DNA of 46,949 bases from Patescibacteria group bacterium (GCA_018814875.1 JAHIYH010000027.1:1-46949); one strand, 5' to 3'. Counted from the first letter of the stretch, positions 8,137 to 16,010 are shown. Numbers and translations are program-made. The notes: a model not told the origin generated them from the sequence alone.

Positions 8137-8526
8137 TCATTCGTTAACGAGGTAGCAGATTCTCTCTTTGAGTGTTTTAAAATCTTTGTTAGAGATCATA
8201 CCTATCTTATTCATAAGTCGTTTACTATCAATAAGTCTAAGTTGAGACAGAATGGCAGTACTAGTTCTGTTTTCTATAAATGAAAAGGTGAAATAATATT
8301 TACCCTTCTTCTTAGTTGTTCCCAGTGGTACTGCCCAAAGGACTTGTTTGTTGAATTTACGAAGAACAATGACAGGACGAAGGAATTTATCGCCTTTTCC
8401 ATTTTCCTCAAAACCTATGTTATGTCCTAAGTGTGTATAGAAGATCTCACGCTCTTTGAAATGGCGTTCTTTAGTCTTGTCGTGTAATTGTTGCTTAAGT
8501 GTGTTCCAAAAATCAAAGAAGCTCAT
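8137..8526 (-). CDS. PemK/MazF-family toxin-like protein
   Basis: 129 residues from the ATG at 8526; a GTG at 8535 would add three. The MazF/PemK fold is indicated by REIFYTHLGHNIGFEENGKG, then FLRPVIVLRKFNKQVLWAVP, and SQLRLIDSKRLMNKIG near the C-terminus. Family members are ribosome-independent mRNA endonucleases, usually paired with a small antitoxin gene. No antitoxin ORF is visible on either side, so this copy is an orphan, or is controlled from elsewhere. An extra N-terminal helix of about 25 residues (FFDFWNTLKQQLHDKTKER) precedes the toxin fold, as in many CPR homologues. The gene lies between direct repeats B and C and is A/T-rich, consistent with a small acquired cassette. Confidence 0.85.
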   Translation of the reverse strand: MSFFDFWNTLKQQLHDKTKERHFKEREIFYTHLGHNIGFEENGKGDKFLRPVIVLRKFNKQVLWAVPLGTTKKKGKYYFTFSFIENRTSTAILSQLRLIDSKRLMNKIGMISNKDFKTLKERICYLVNE

Positions 8527-8570
8527 ATTTAGCACTATACATTTGATTGTTAATACAAACTATATGAAAC

Positions 8571-8612
8571 AGTTCTAACTTTCTCCAATACAGCCCACCA
8601 TCAAAATCAACA
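8571..8612 (+). repeat. Cassette-boundary repeat, copy C
   Basis: Begins AGTTCTAACTTT with core CAGCCCACCATCAAAATC. It contains GCCCACCAT, identical to the end of tRNA-Val plus one base. Separates the MazF-like gene from the following unknown gene. Confidence 0.7.
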
Positions 8613-8625
8613 TCCTAAGATAAGC

Positions 8626-9099
8626 CTATCGCGAACCATACTTTTCATCTTCTGCTATTAATGCTTTACAAAGCGCCTCCCTTATTCGTGCATGATCCTC
8701 TTCAGTATATGGCGCATTGCTCAAGGCAATAGGTCCCGATACACAACAATCTTTCCAGCCAAACGGAATTCGATCGAGCTCATCAGGCGTGAGGACACGA
8801 CAACCATGTCCCTGCTCATTGTACCAAACAAGAATTCTACTACCTCCAGTACCCTTTCTAACATAGTAACCGCGGTTCTGAAATGTATGCGACCTTCCAC
8901 CTGAACTTTCGATTTGATCAAGGAGATTCGTATAAGCTTCTCTGCTAATTGAGCAGCCAACCCCAACCTGCAAATCTGAAGGCGCAATTTCATCTCGGTC
9001 TGTCCAGTCTTCTTGGCAAGACACAGCTGCAAGATCAATAAAAACTTGAGCAATATCTACTCGGTCTTCAGCAACCCATGATCTTGCTTCTACTACCAT
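8626..9099 (-). CDS. Unknown soluble protein
   Basis: 157 residues starting MVVEARSWVAEDRVDIAQVF. No signal peptide, membrane span or family motif recognised. It is acidic and mixed alpha/beta, with four cysteines and a central GGSRILVWYNEQGHGCRVLT segment that looks like a beta-hairpin core. It lies on the same strand as the MazF-like gene and between boundary repeats C and D, so it belongs to the accessory stretch. It could be a defence, immunity or metabolic cassette gene; no function is claimed. Confidence 0.7.
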   Translation of the reverse strand: MVVEARSWVAEDRVDIAQVFIDLAAVSCQEDWTDRDEIAPSDLQVGVGCSISREAYTNLLDQIESSGGRSHTFQNRGYYVRKGTGGSRILVWYNEQGHGCRVLTPDELDRIPFGWKDCCVSGPIALSNAPYTEEDHARIREALCKALIAEDEKYGSR

Positions 9100-9148
9100 G
9101 TGAGGATGGTAATACTGATTTGAGGTATGTCAAAGATAACTGTAGCAT

Positions 9149-9202
9149 TTTAAACTTCCTTGATTGCACCACACCATCAACACAAACCACTGCCCACTTT
9201 TC
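9149..9202 (+). repeat. Cassette-boundary repeat, copy D
   Basis: AACTTCCTTGATTGCACC then ACACCATCAACACAAAC. The last 12 bases of the aligned block are identical to copy A, and similarity continues another ~15 bp. It closes the accessory stretch before the probable origin region. Confidence 0.6.
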
Positions 9203-9255
9203 CCCACATTCATACATTGCGAATGTCTTACTGCAAGCATGCAACATGAAGTGAG

Positions 9256-9281
9256 TGTGGAAAACTTTTAAATTATCCACA
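9256..9281. promoter_or_regulatory. Two DnaA-box-like sites; candidate oriC
   Basis: TTATCCACA (9273-9281) matches the DnaA box consensus exactly. TGTGGAAAA (9256-9264) is TTTTCCACA on the other strand, a one-base variant. An A/T-rich run joins them. They lie 1.3 kb upstream of dnaA in a non-coding stretch (9100-9476). Only two convincing boxes were seen, so origin status is tentative. Confidence 0.4.
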
Positions 9282-9476
9282 GTGACGCTAACATGATCGC
9301 CTTGCTAAGAACACGTCTTTTTCTCCTGCAGTGTGAGGTGTATTACATGTGACGTGAGTCCCCCTCACCCTGCCTCTCCCCCTTCTGTGGGGGAGAGGAG
9401 AATCGGAAAAAATAGCGATTTTGGTCTCATTTATTTCTGCGCTTATGTCAGTTGCAAGTTTAAAATCATTGATAAT

Positions 9477-10592
9477 ATGACAGTTCTATTATCAGTACTG
9501 GCGTTTTTCCTTCTCCTAACGGTGCTCATTTTGATACACGAATGGGGCCATTTTATTGCTGCTCGTAAGTCGGGAGTAATAGTAGAGGAGTTTGGATTCG
9601 GTTTCCCACCACGTGCAAAGAAGCTCTTTAAACAGGGGGGAACAGTTTTCACATTAAACTGGATTCCCTTTGGAGGATTTGTACGCCTAAAAGGGGAGAA
9701 TGCATCTAATGAAAAGGAGCGTAAGGCGAATGGTAGCTTCGGATCAGTACCTATCTACAAGCGCATTATTATTTTGATTGGTGGGGTGTTTATGAACTTT
9801 GTTCTTGCGATTACATTACTTACTGTCGGTTTTTCGGTTGGACAATGGATTCCAACCTACTTCACGATTGATGAAATGCAAACGGCAGCCGAGGAGGGGA
9901 TTATAGATCTGAAGTTGGGAGTGCTGATTCAAGAAGTTGTAAGTGGTGGAAGTGCGGCACAAGTTGGTGTGCCATCAAAAAGTGTTCTAGTTTCTGTGGA
10001 TGGAATAGAGGTGGATGTACCCGACGATGTTCCGGCATTACAAGAAGGTAAGAGATATGTTGTGTATACCGTTCGTTCTGGGGCCGATCTATCCGAGGAG
10101 GCTGAGTACACCGTTCCACTTGTAGATGGCAAATCAGGAGTATCACTTATTCCATTTCCGCTTGAGCTATCTGCACCGCGCCATGATGTATTAACGGCAC
10201 TAAAGCTAGCATTCCGCGAAACTTGGGCAATAAGTTGGCAAACAGTTAAGGGGATTGGCGGCTTATTTAAATCACTAGCATCAACAGGAAGAGTTCCGGA
10301 AGGCATTGCAGGGATTGTTGGAATTGCTCAGCTTACATACTCATCTGTGCAAGAAGGATTAATGACGTACCTGCGATTGGTGGCTTTGCTTAGCTTAAGC
10401 TTGGCAGTGCTCAACATTCTTCCATTCCCCGCACTAGATGGAGGCCGTTTGGTATTTGTTCTTGCCGAACTTATCACTCGGCGACCGATTAATCGGCGTT
10501 TTGAATTGATGACCAATGCTTTAGGATTTTTGTTCCTAATTTCTCTAATTCTTTTAATCACATTCTATGACGTCGTCCGTCTCTTCTCTTAG
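9477..10592 (+). CDS. rseP: RseP-type site-2 membrane zinc metalloprotease
   Basis: 371 residues from the ATG at 9477; the open frame upstream (from 9333) lacks sense and precedes the first membrane helix. The zinc motif HEWGH is at residues 21-25 within the first transmembrane helix, followed by FGFGFPPR, as in RseP/YluC (M50B). A PDZ-like domain occupies the middle, and the second active-site motif LNILPFPALDGGR supplies the third ligand Asp near residue 320. The enzyme cuts transmembrane substrates such as anti-sigma factors and signal-peptide remnants. The C-terminus overlaps the start of dnaA by 26 bp, so the two are probably co-transcribed, which is an unusual partnership. Confidence 0.95.
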   Translation: MTVLLSVLAFFLLLTVLILIHEWGHFIAARKSGVIVEEFGFGFPPRAKKLFKQGGTVFTLNWIPFGGFVRLKGENASNEKERKANGSFGSVPIYKRIIILIGGVFMNFVLAITLLTVGFSVGQWIPTYFTIDEMQTAAEEGIIDLKLGVLIQEVVSGGSAAQVGVPSKSVLVSVDGIEVDVPDDVPALQEGKRYVVYTVRSGADLSEEAEYTVPLVDGKSGVSLIPFPLELSAPRHDVLTALKLAFRETWAISWQTVKGIGGLFKSLASTGRVPEGIAGIVGIAQLTYSSVQEGLMTYLRLVALLSLSLAVLNILPFPALDGGRLVFVLAELITRRPINRRFELMTNALGFLFLISLILLITFYDVVRLFS

Positions 10593-12033
10593 CGCGCAAG
10601 AGCCAACCTTAAAACAGGATGGAGTGCTTCAGGATATGTGGCTGAAAATGCTAAATATTTTGGAGCCAAAAGTGCAACGCAGCCAGTTTGTGACGTGGTT
10701 TAAGGACACGACGATTTTGGGAAGAGATGGCGGAAAACTAGTTGTTGGTCTACCACTTCCGATGAGCCTTCATTGGCATATGGAGCACTATTGTGGGATG
10801 ACATTAACTGCAGCACAGGAGTGTGATAAAACAATCGAACAGATTGTGTACAAGGTGGACGGAGGATTAAAAGATAACAATGCACGTTCAGTAGATATTC
10901 TTGTGCACTTTCCGGAAGTCAAAAAGCGCAAACTACCTGGTAAGCAAGAAGTGAAATTAGCCGAAGGAGTGGTTAGTAAAATTTTAAATCCACGTTATTC
11001 GTTGGATAACTTTATTGTTGGTGGATCCAATAGGCTTGCACATGCTGCTTGTCAGGCCGTCGCCAATCAGCCGGGTGGAAAATACAATCCACTTTTCCTT
11101 TATGGTGGAGTGGGCTTAGGAAAAACACACTTGCTGCAGGGTACTGGTAATGCCATTTTCAGACAGATGCCCAAGGCAGCGATTGTCTATACCACAAGCG
11201 AAGACTTTACGAACCAAGTAGTGGAAGCAATCCGTTCACAGAAGATGGAAAAGCTTAGATATCGTTATCGCAAAGTTGATGTGCTAATTATTGATGACGT
11301 GCAGTTCCTCGCGAACAAAGAGCGTACGCAAGAGGAGTTTTTCCATACATTCAATGCACTCTACGAAGATCACAAGCAGATCATCATCTCCGCAGATCGT
11401 CCGCCGCAGGAATTGCAGCTTGAGGATCGTCTCATATCCAGATTTGAACGCGGTATGATTGCCGATATTTCTGCACCAGATTACGAAACGCGTCTTGCGA
11501 TTTTAGTTGAGAAGGCACAGGAGTATGAGATCTTTATCGATATGCAGGTTCTTCAGTTTGTTGCGGAGCACACCACACGGTCTGTGCGAGAGCTAGAAGG
11601 AATCTTGATGCAGGCGGTTGCGCTCTACGAATTGGAGCAGCGTATGCCTACCATCAAGAGCATCGCGGAGATCATGCGCAAGTTGAATAAAGATACAAAT
11701 CTAGAAGATGAAGACGTTGGGTTTGAGAAACAAAAGAAGCGCCAGCCTACTTTCCAAGAGGTGATAGAATGCGTGAGTCGCTATTATTCAGTTTCTGTAA
11801 CCGACATGATTGGACCCTCGCGGGTGCGTGAGATTCTTGTTCCTCGTCAAATTACGATGCTTCTTGGTAAAAAACATCTCAGAATGAGTTATGTGAATCT
11901 GGGAGAGGCGTTCTCCGGTCGCGACCATACAACGGTGATGAATGCATTTAATAAGATAGAAGAGAAGCTACAAAATGATTCGAGGTTGTTGAGAGAGGTT
12001 CATGCTATTGAGAGGGAATTAGGTGTTGTTTAA
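10567..12033 (+). CDS. dnaA: Chromosomal replication initiator DnaA
   Basis: 488 residues. Domain I (about 15-90) includes SQFVTWFKDTTI. The AAA+ domain has Walker A GGVGLGKTH (180-188) and Walker B VLIIDDVQF (239-247), followed by SADRPPQEL. The C-terminal DNA-binding domain contains VPRQITMLLGKKHLRMSY and the DnaA signature GRDHTTV (451-457). DnaA binds boxes in the origin, melts the duplex and loads the helicase. The start overlaps rseP by 26 bp. The usual neighbours dnaN and recF are absent; thrS follows. Confidence 0.98.
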   Translation: MTSSVSSLSAQEPTLKQDGVLQDMWLKMLNILEPKVQRSQFVTWFKDTTILGRDGGKLVVGLPLPMSLHWHMEHYCGMTLTAAQECDKTIEQIVYKVDGGLKDNNARSVDILVHFPEVKKRKLPGKQEVKLAEGVVSKILNPRYSLDNFIVGGSNRLAHAACQAVANQPGGKYNPLFLYGGVGLGKTHLLQGTGNAIFRQMPKAAIVYTTSEDFTNQVVEAIRSQKMEKLRYRYRKVDVLIIDDVQFLANKERTQEEFFHTFNALYEDHKQIIISADRPPQELQLEDRLISRFERGMIADISAPDYETRLAILVEKAQEYEIFIDMQVLQFVAEHTTRSVRELEGILMQAVALYELEQRMPTIKSIAEIMRKLNKDTNLEDEDVGFEKQKKRQPTFQEVIECVSRYYSVSVTDMIGPSRVREILVPRQITMLLGKKHLRMSYVNLGEAFSGRDHTTVMNAFNKIEEKLQNDSRLLREVHAIERELGVV

Positions 12034-12055
12034 AATGGAAATCGAGGAAATCTAT

Positions 12056-12366
12056 AAAAAGGAAACCAAGGAATCCAAAGAAACCAAGGAATCCAAGGGG
12101 CTACCTTAAAACATCTATCAAGGTTTATCCGCCTTCACATAAAACCTCCGGCGTAAGCTGGAGGATGAATGCGTTCTTTGTTGGTGGCGATACTGCTATC
12201 CGTCGCGGCTCGGCCGCGCCGAGACGGGCGGCGGATTTCGCGTGCTACGCCGAAGGCGAGTGGGAAGACACCTCCTGCGTAAGCTGGCGGAGCTTCATGT
12301 CGATAAAAACATCACCTACTTTGGATTCCTTGGATTCCTTGGTTTCTTTGGATTCTTTTCTTTGGT
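12056..12366. repeat. AATCCAAAG/AAACCAAGG inverted repeat with 170-bp insert
   Basis: The left arm (12056-12098) and right arm (12319-12366) iterate a 9-bp unit alternating AAACCAAGG and AATCCAAAG. The central core (GGGGCTACCTT to CATCAAGGTTTAT, then GTCGATAAAAACATCAC) matches the core of the element at 15779-15972. Here the core is split by about 170 bp (12129-12298). This fills the 350-bp gap between dnaA and thrS. Confidence 0.8.
12129..12298. repeat. 170-bp GC-rich insertion within the repeat core
   Basis: The insert splits a core that is continuous at 15852-15900. Its ends carry related palindromes, CCTCCGGCGTAAGCTGGAGG and CCTCCTGCGTAAGCTGGCGG, and the middle holds a CGGCTCGGCCGCGCCGAG palindrome. 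TTTAT on the left and TTCAT on the right resemble a degraded 5-bp target duplication. No coding capacity is evident. Resembles a MITE or REP-type element. Confidence 0.55.
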
Positions 12367-12371
12367 ACTCT
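12366..12371 (+). promoter_or_regulatory. -10 box of thrS (leaderless)
   Basis: TACTCT ends 9 bp before the thrS ATG at 12381. The -35 region would fall inside the right arm of the preceding repeat. Confidence 0.4.
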
Positions 12372-12380
12372 TACCACATA

Positions 12381-14186
12381 ATGACACCTCAAGAGAATAA
12401 CGAACAGCTCCACAACCTACGTCACTCCATGGCGCACGTTCTTGCGCAGGCGGTACAGAAGTTATATTCCGATGTACAAATCACAATTGGACCTCCAATT
12501 GATTATGGATGCTATTACGATTTTTTGTTCAAAGAGCCTATTACAGATGAGGACTTCAAAAAGATTGAGAAAGAAATGCGTTCCATTATTAATAAGGGTC
12601 AAACGTTCGAAGTCGAAGAACTTTCCGCAGATGACTCAATTGCATTCTGGAAGGATCAAGGTCAGACATTCAAGGTTGAGTTGATAGAAGATCTGAAAAA
12701 AGAGGGAGAGAAGAAAATAACTCACTACAAAAATGTAGATAAAGAGGGGAATGTTGTGTTCACAGATCTATGTAAGGGTGGTCATGTGTCGGATACCAAA
12801 GAACTTCCTGCAGACGGATTTAAAATCATGAGCTTGGCTGGTGCATACTGGCGTGGTGATGAAAAAAATCAGCAACTCACTCGTGTCTATGTTGCTGTTT
12901 TTCCATCTAAAGAAGAGCTAAAGCAGTACATTGCAATGATTGAGGAGGCAAAGAGGCGAGATCACAGAAAGCTTGGGAAAGAACTTGGATTGTTCGCATT
13001 TAGTGATTGGGTAGGGCCAGGGCTTCCACTCTGGACACCAAAAGGAACTGTGATCGCAGATGCATTAGAGGATCTTGCAAAAGAAACAGAAGCTGAGGCT
13101 GGTTACAAGCGTGTGCGCACGCCTCACATTGCTAAAGGAAAGTTGTATGAACGAACAGGACATCTATCGCACTACAAAGAATCAATGTTTCCTCCGATGA
13201 AGTTGGATGGTGAGGAAGAATATTATTTGAAGCCAATGAACTGTCCGCATCATCACGAAATCTTCGCGTCCAGCCCCAAGAGCTATCGTGATTTACCGCT
13301 AAGACTAGCCGAATACGGGCATTGTTATCGCTATGAAGATAGTGGAGCGTTATTTGGTCTGATGCGTGTGAGATCACTCTCTATGAATGATGCGCACATG
13401 TACTGCACAGAGGAACAATTTGAAGAAGAGTTCTTGGGTGTGATAAATATGTACCTGAAGTACTTCGAAATTTTTGGAATTAAGAAGTATGTAATGAGAT
13501 TTTCACTTCATGATCCAAAAGAGTTGGGGAAGAAGTATGTAGATGCTCCGAAGTTATGGATCAAGACGGAGGAGTTGGTGCGAAAAGTGATGAAGAAGTC
13601 AGGATGTGAGTTCACAGAAGTGCCAAACGAAGCTGCGTTCTATGGTCCTAAGATTGATATAGAAGTATGGAGTGCGATTGGTCGTGAGTTTACACTTGCG
13701 ACTAACCAAGTGGACTTTGATGTTCCAGGAAAGGTTGGGCTCAAGTACATTGATAAAGACGGAAGTGAGAAAGTACCGCTCTGTATTCACCGTGCACCAC
13801 TTGGCACACATGAACGTATGATTGGATTCCTAATCGAACACTTCGCGGGTCTCTTCCCCTTGTGGCTTGCTCCTGTACAGGCAGCCATTATCCCTGTTGC
13901 TCAGAATCACGAGGAATACGCGCAAAAAGTCGAGTCAGCCCTTAAAGAAAAAGGTATTCGAGTTGAATATTTCGACTCATCCGAGTCGCTACCTAAACGT
14001 GTGCGAGATGGAGAGAAGCAGAAGATTCCATATCTTCTTGTGGTAGGTGATAAAGAAGTCGCAGATGAATTGGTTGCAGTGCGAAATGTGAAGACCAAGG
14101 GGCAGGTGACGGTTGGTTTGAATGAATTTATAGATAAGACTGTGGATGATGTGAAAGAGAGGAGGCTGGAGGCGTCGATTGGATAG
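12381..14186 (+). CDS. thrS: Threonyl-tRNA synthetase lacking the TGS domain
   Basis: 601 residues from the ATG at 12381; upstream in-frame sequence is repeat-derived. The chain starts directly with the editing domain: HSMAH (residues 15-19) and CKGGH (131-135) are its paired HxxxH/CxxxH motifs. The class II core has the three zinc ligands expected of ThrRS: Cys288 in MNCP, His339 in NDAHMYC and His470 in CIHRAP. Motif 3 reads GTHERM. The C-terminal HGTP anticodon domain begins WLAPVQAAIIPVAQNHEEY. The ~60-residue N-terminal TGS domain of the Escherichia coli enzyme is missing. Charges tRNA-Thr. Confidence 0.96.
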   Translation: MTPQENNEQLHNLRHSMAHVLAQAVQKLYSDVQITIGPPIDYGCYYDFLFKEPITDEDFKKIEKEMRSIINKGQTFEVEELSADDSIAFWKDQGQTFKVELIEDLKKEGEKKITHYKNVDKEGNVVFTDLCKGGHVSDTKELPADGFKIMSLAGAYWRGDEKNQQLTRVYVAVFPSKEELKQYIAMIEEAKRRDHRKLGKELGLFAFSDWVGPGLPLWTPKGTVIADALEDLAKETEAEAGYKRVRTPHIAKGKLYERTGHLSHYKESMFPPMKLDGEEEYYLKPMNCPHHHEIFASSPKSYRDLPLRLAEYGHCYRYEDSGALFGLMRVRSLSMNDAHMYCTEEQFEEEFLGVINMYLKYFEIFGIKKYVMRFSLHDPKELGKKYVDAPKLWIKTEELVRKVMKKSGCEFTEVPNEAAFYGPKIDIEVWSAIGREFTLATNQVDFDVPGKVGLKYIDKDGSEKVPLCIHRAPLGTHERMIGFLIEHFAGLFPLWLAPVQAAIIPVAQNHEEYAQKVESALKEKGIRVEYFDSSESLPKRVRDGEKQKIPYLLVVGDKEVADELVAVRNVKTKGQVTVGLNEFIDKTVDDVKERRLEASIG

Positions 14187-14195
14187 AATACATGA

Positions 14196-14282
14196 GATTG
14201 TTCCATTGCTCCATTGTTCGCAAGCTATTACCAGATCTGCTGCCACTTTAGAACAATGGAACCATAGAGCAATGGAACAATC
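14196..14282. repeat. Period-8 inverted repeat between thrS and lgt
   Basis: The left arm 14196-14219 iterates ATTGTTCC/ATTGCTCC. The right arm 14251-14282 is its complement but contains one additional 8-base unit. Removing that unit makes the arms match exactly. Confidence 0.85.
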
Positions 14283-14316
14283 TTTTTATGTATTAAATGT
14301 AAACAAGTCATTATTT

Positions 14317-14325
14317 TGCTATGCT
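14317..14325 (+). promoter_or_regulatory. Extended -10 of lgt (leaderless)
   Basis: TGCTATGCT is an extended -10 ending 6 bp before the GTG at 14332. This spacing decides the lgt start in favour of that GTG. Confidence 0.45.
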
Positions 14326-14331
14326 TTACTC

Positions 14332-15255
14332 GTGTTCGAAGCCTTCGCCATCGGCCCCTTCATTATCTGGATGCGTGTGGTGTTCCTTCTGCTGGGCGTG
14401 TGGCTTGCAACAGAATTTTTCCTTCGGCTCTCAAACAGTGCTCATCTATCGTTTCAACATTTCCGTGATCATGCACTTGGGTATTTGATTTCGTTTATTC
14501 TGAGCGGACGTGCGATTGCGATACTCGCTGAGTATCGCATCTATATACTTGATCCGATGAGAATCTTTGTCTTCTGGGACGGTGGTTTCAGCTTCTTGGG
14601 TGGTGCGATGGGTGTTGCACTGCTTCTGTATTGGGCTACTCGTGCACAACGCGCTACGTTCCTGCAATGGCTGGATGTGCTTTTGCCTGCGACTACCTTT
14701 GGGCTCTTCTTCGACTGGGTTGGGAAGTTTGCAGGAGGAAAGGCGTATGGTAAGCCGACAGATCTTATCTGGGGTGTGACGTACGATACGATTAGTGTGC
14801 GTTACACGGTTCCGATTCATCCGGTGCAGCTTTATTACGCTATTTTCTTTCTTTTGCTTACATTTGGATTGCTCATTATTCGCAAGTACACCAAGCGTGC
14901 TGGTGCAGAGACATTGTTTGGTATTCTACTCGCGAGCTTTGCAACGTTTTTCTTTGAATATTTCCGTGGAGATTTCAGCATTCCGGTATTTGCAACTCAG
15001 CTCGATTTTGTAGTGCTTATAGCACTATTCGCGAGTCTTGGTGTCTTTGCAGCTGTAGAGCTTTCCTTATCACGGATTGGAATGATCATCTACGAAATTG
15101 CACTTGTGGGTGTGTTTGGAGGGTACATCTTTGTACGATCAATGCTGACTTACGCAACATATGAGTTGAGGTTTAGCCAGTTCCTTGCAGTTCTCGCCGT
15201 ACTTTCTATAGTGGTGTATGTACTTGTGCATCGGAGAAGGTATCCGCATTTATAA
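14332..15255 (+). CDS. lgt: Prolipoprotein diacylglyceryl transferase-like protein
   Basis: 307 residues from the GTG at 14332. The frame is open further upstream (ATG at 14272), but that part lies in an inverted repeat, and a -10 sits just before the GTG. The N-terminus FEAFAIGPFIIW matches the usual Lgt opening. FWDGGFSFLGGAMG, the signature GKFAGGKAYGKPTDLIWGV and PIHPVQLYYAIFFLLL follow in family order, and FEYFRGD corresponds to the late ExFR motif. About seven membrane helices plus an extra C-terminal pair. Lgt transfers diacylglycerol to the lipobox cysteine of prelipoproteins. The lipid-binding motifs are more diverged than in model bacteria. Confidence 0.88.
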   Translation: MFEAFAIGPFIIWMRVVFLLLGVWLATEFFLRLSNSAHLSFQHFRDHALGYLISFILSGRAIAILAEYRIYILDPMRIFVFWDGGFSFLGGAMGVALLLYWATRAQRATFLQWLDVLLPATTFGLFFDWVGKFAGGKAYGKPTDLIWGVTYDTISVRYTVPIHPVQLYYAIFFLLLTFGLLIIRKYTKRAGAETLFGILLASFATFFFEYFRGDFSIPVFATQLDFVVLIALFASLGVFAAVELSLSRIGMIIYEIALVGVFGGYIFVRSMLTYATYELRFSQFLAVLAVLSIVVYVLVHRRRYPHL

Positions 15256-15371
15256 GTAAGGTAAGTAAAGTATGTAAGGTAAGTAAGGTAAGTAAAGTAT
15301 GTAAGGTAGGTTGTTGGTATACTTACATTACCTACAATACCTACAATACTTACAATACCTACAATACCTTC
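15256..15371. repeat. Period-9 inverted repeat (GTAAGGTAA units)
   Basis: The left arm iterates GTAAGGTAA/GTAAAGTAT. The right arm iterates ACAATACCT/ACAATACTT. The arms are imperfectly complementary and homogenised within themselves. It lies directly after the lgt stop. Confidence 0.8.
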
Positions 15372-15402
15372 CTCAATAGTTGAGCCTCAACCACAACATC
15401 GC

Positions 15403-15408
15403 TACACT
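15403..15408 (+). promoter_or_regulatory. -10 box, leaderless
   Basis: TACACT ends 7 bp before the ATG at 15416. Confidence 0.4.
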
Positions 15409-15415
15409 CTTGCCT

Positions 15416-15778
15416 ATGCAAACAACTCTTCTCTCCTCAATCAAATCCTACATCGAGCCTTGGCTTCTTTTTGTTTCCGAAGATCCTGTTCTACGAATGT
15501 GGCAGGGCTCACTTATCTTTGTGGGTGTGCTTGCGATCTTTCTTGTGTTCTATACAACGCGTGATGTGATTCTAAGAACACACTCGTTCCTATATATGCT
15601 TTTTTCCATTCTATTGGTTGCTCTGCTTCCGGGTGTTGGCTTTCTCATGTATATACTCATTCGTCCTGCACGCACTATTAAGGAGCGTGAACTAGAGAAG
15701 ATGATCCAGAATATTTTGTGTGATCATGAGAAGATCTCTAAGGAGAAGAAGAGTGTAAAGAAGACGGTGAAAGTATAA
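15416..15778 (+). CDS. Small membrane protein with charged C-terminal tail
   Basis: 120 residues from the ATG at 15416, chosen because a -10 TACACT lies 7 bp upstream. Two hydrophobic helices (SLIFVGVLAIFLVFYTT and MLFSILLVALLPGVGFLMYI, about residues 31-85) are followed by RPARTIKERELEKMIQNILC and a lysine-rich tail. The short loop between helices suggests a hairpin with both ends in the cytoplasm. No family recognised. The neighbouring small membrane protein gene may be functionally linked. Confidence 0.72.
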   Translation: MQTTLLSSIKSYIEPWLLFVSEDPVLRMWQGSLIFVGVLAIFLVFYTTRDVILRTHSFLYMLFSILLVALLPGVGFLMYILIRPARTIKERELEKMIQNILCDHEKISKEKKSVKKTVKV

Positions 15779-15972
15779 AGAAACCAAGGAATCCAAAGAA
15801 ACTAATGAAAAGAAACCAAGGAATCCAAAGAAACCAAGGAAACCAAAGGGAGTGATGTTTTTATCGACATAAACCTTGATGGATGTTTCAAGGTAGCCCC
15901 TTGGATTCTTAGGTTTCCTTGGTTTCTTTGGATTCCTTGGTTTCTTTGGATTCCTTGGTTTCTTCGGATTCT
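15779..15972. repeat. AAACCAAGG/AATCCAAAG inverted repeat, intact core
   Basis: Left arm 15779-15849 and right arm 15901-15972 iterate the same 9-bp units as the element before thrS. The core (15852-15900) runs GATGTTTTTATCGAC to CAAGGTAGCCCC without interruption, in opposite orientation to the copy at 12.1 kb. Only these two elements in the window share a core sequence. Confidence 0.85.
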
Positions 15973-15996
15973 TTTTGATCCCCGAACAGTTTATAT

Positions 15997-16002
15997 ATAG
16001 AA
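15997..16002 (+). promoter_or_regulatory. -10 box, leaderless
   Basis: TATAGA within TATATATAGAAT ends 8 bp before the ATG at 16011. Confidence 0.45.
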
Positions 16003-16010
16003 TCCCTCCG

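Noticed and set aside
6772-9202. Integron attC sites
   Set aside because: TTCTAAC and ACTTAAC resemble one attC core half, but no matching GTTRRRY partner or long imperfect hairpin was seen and no integron integrase is present.
9333-9476. N-terminal extension of rseP
   Set aside because: The sequence precedes the conserved first helix, carries CCTCTCCCCC-type low-complexity DNA, and the family starts at the ATG at 9477.
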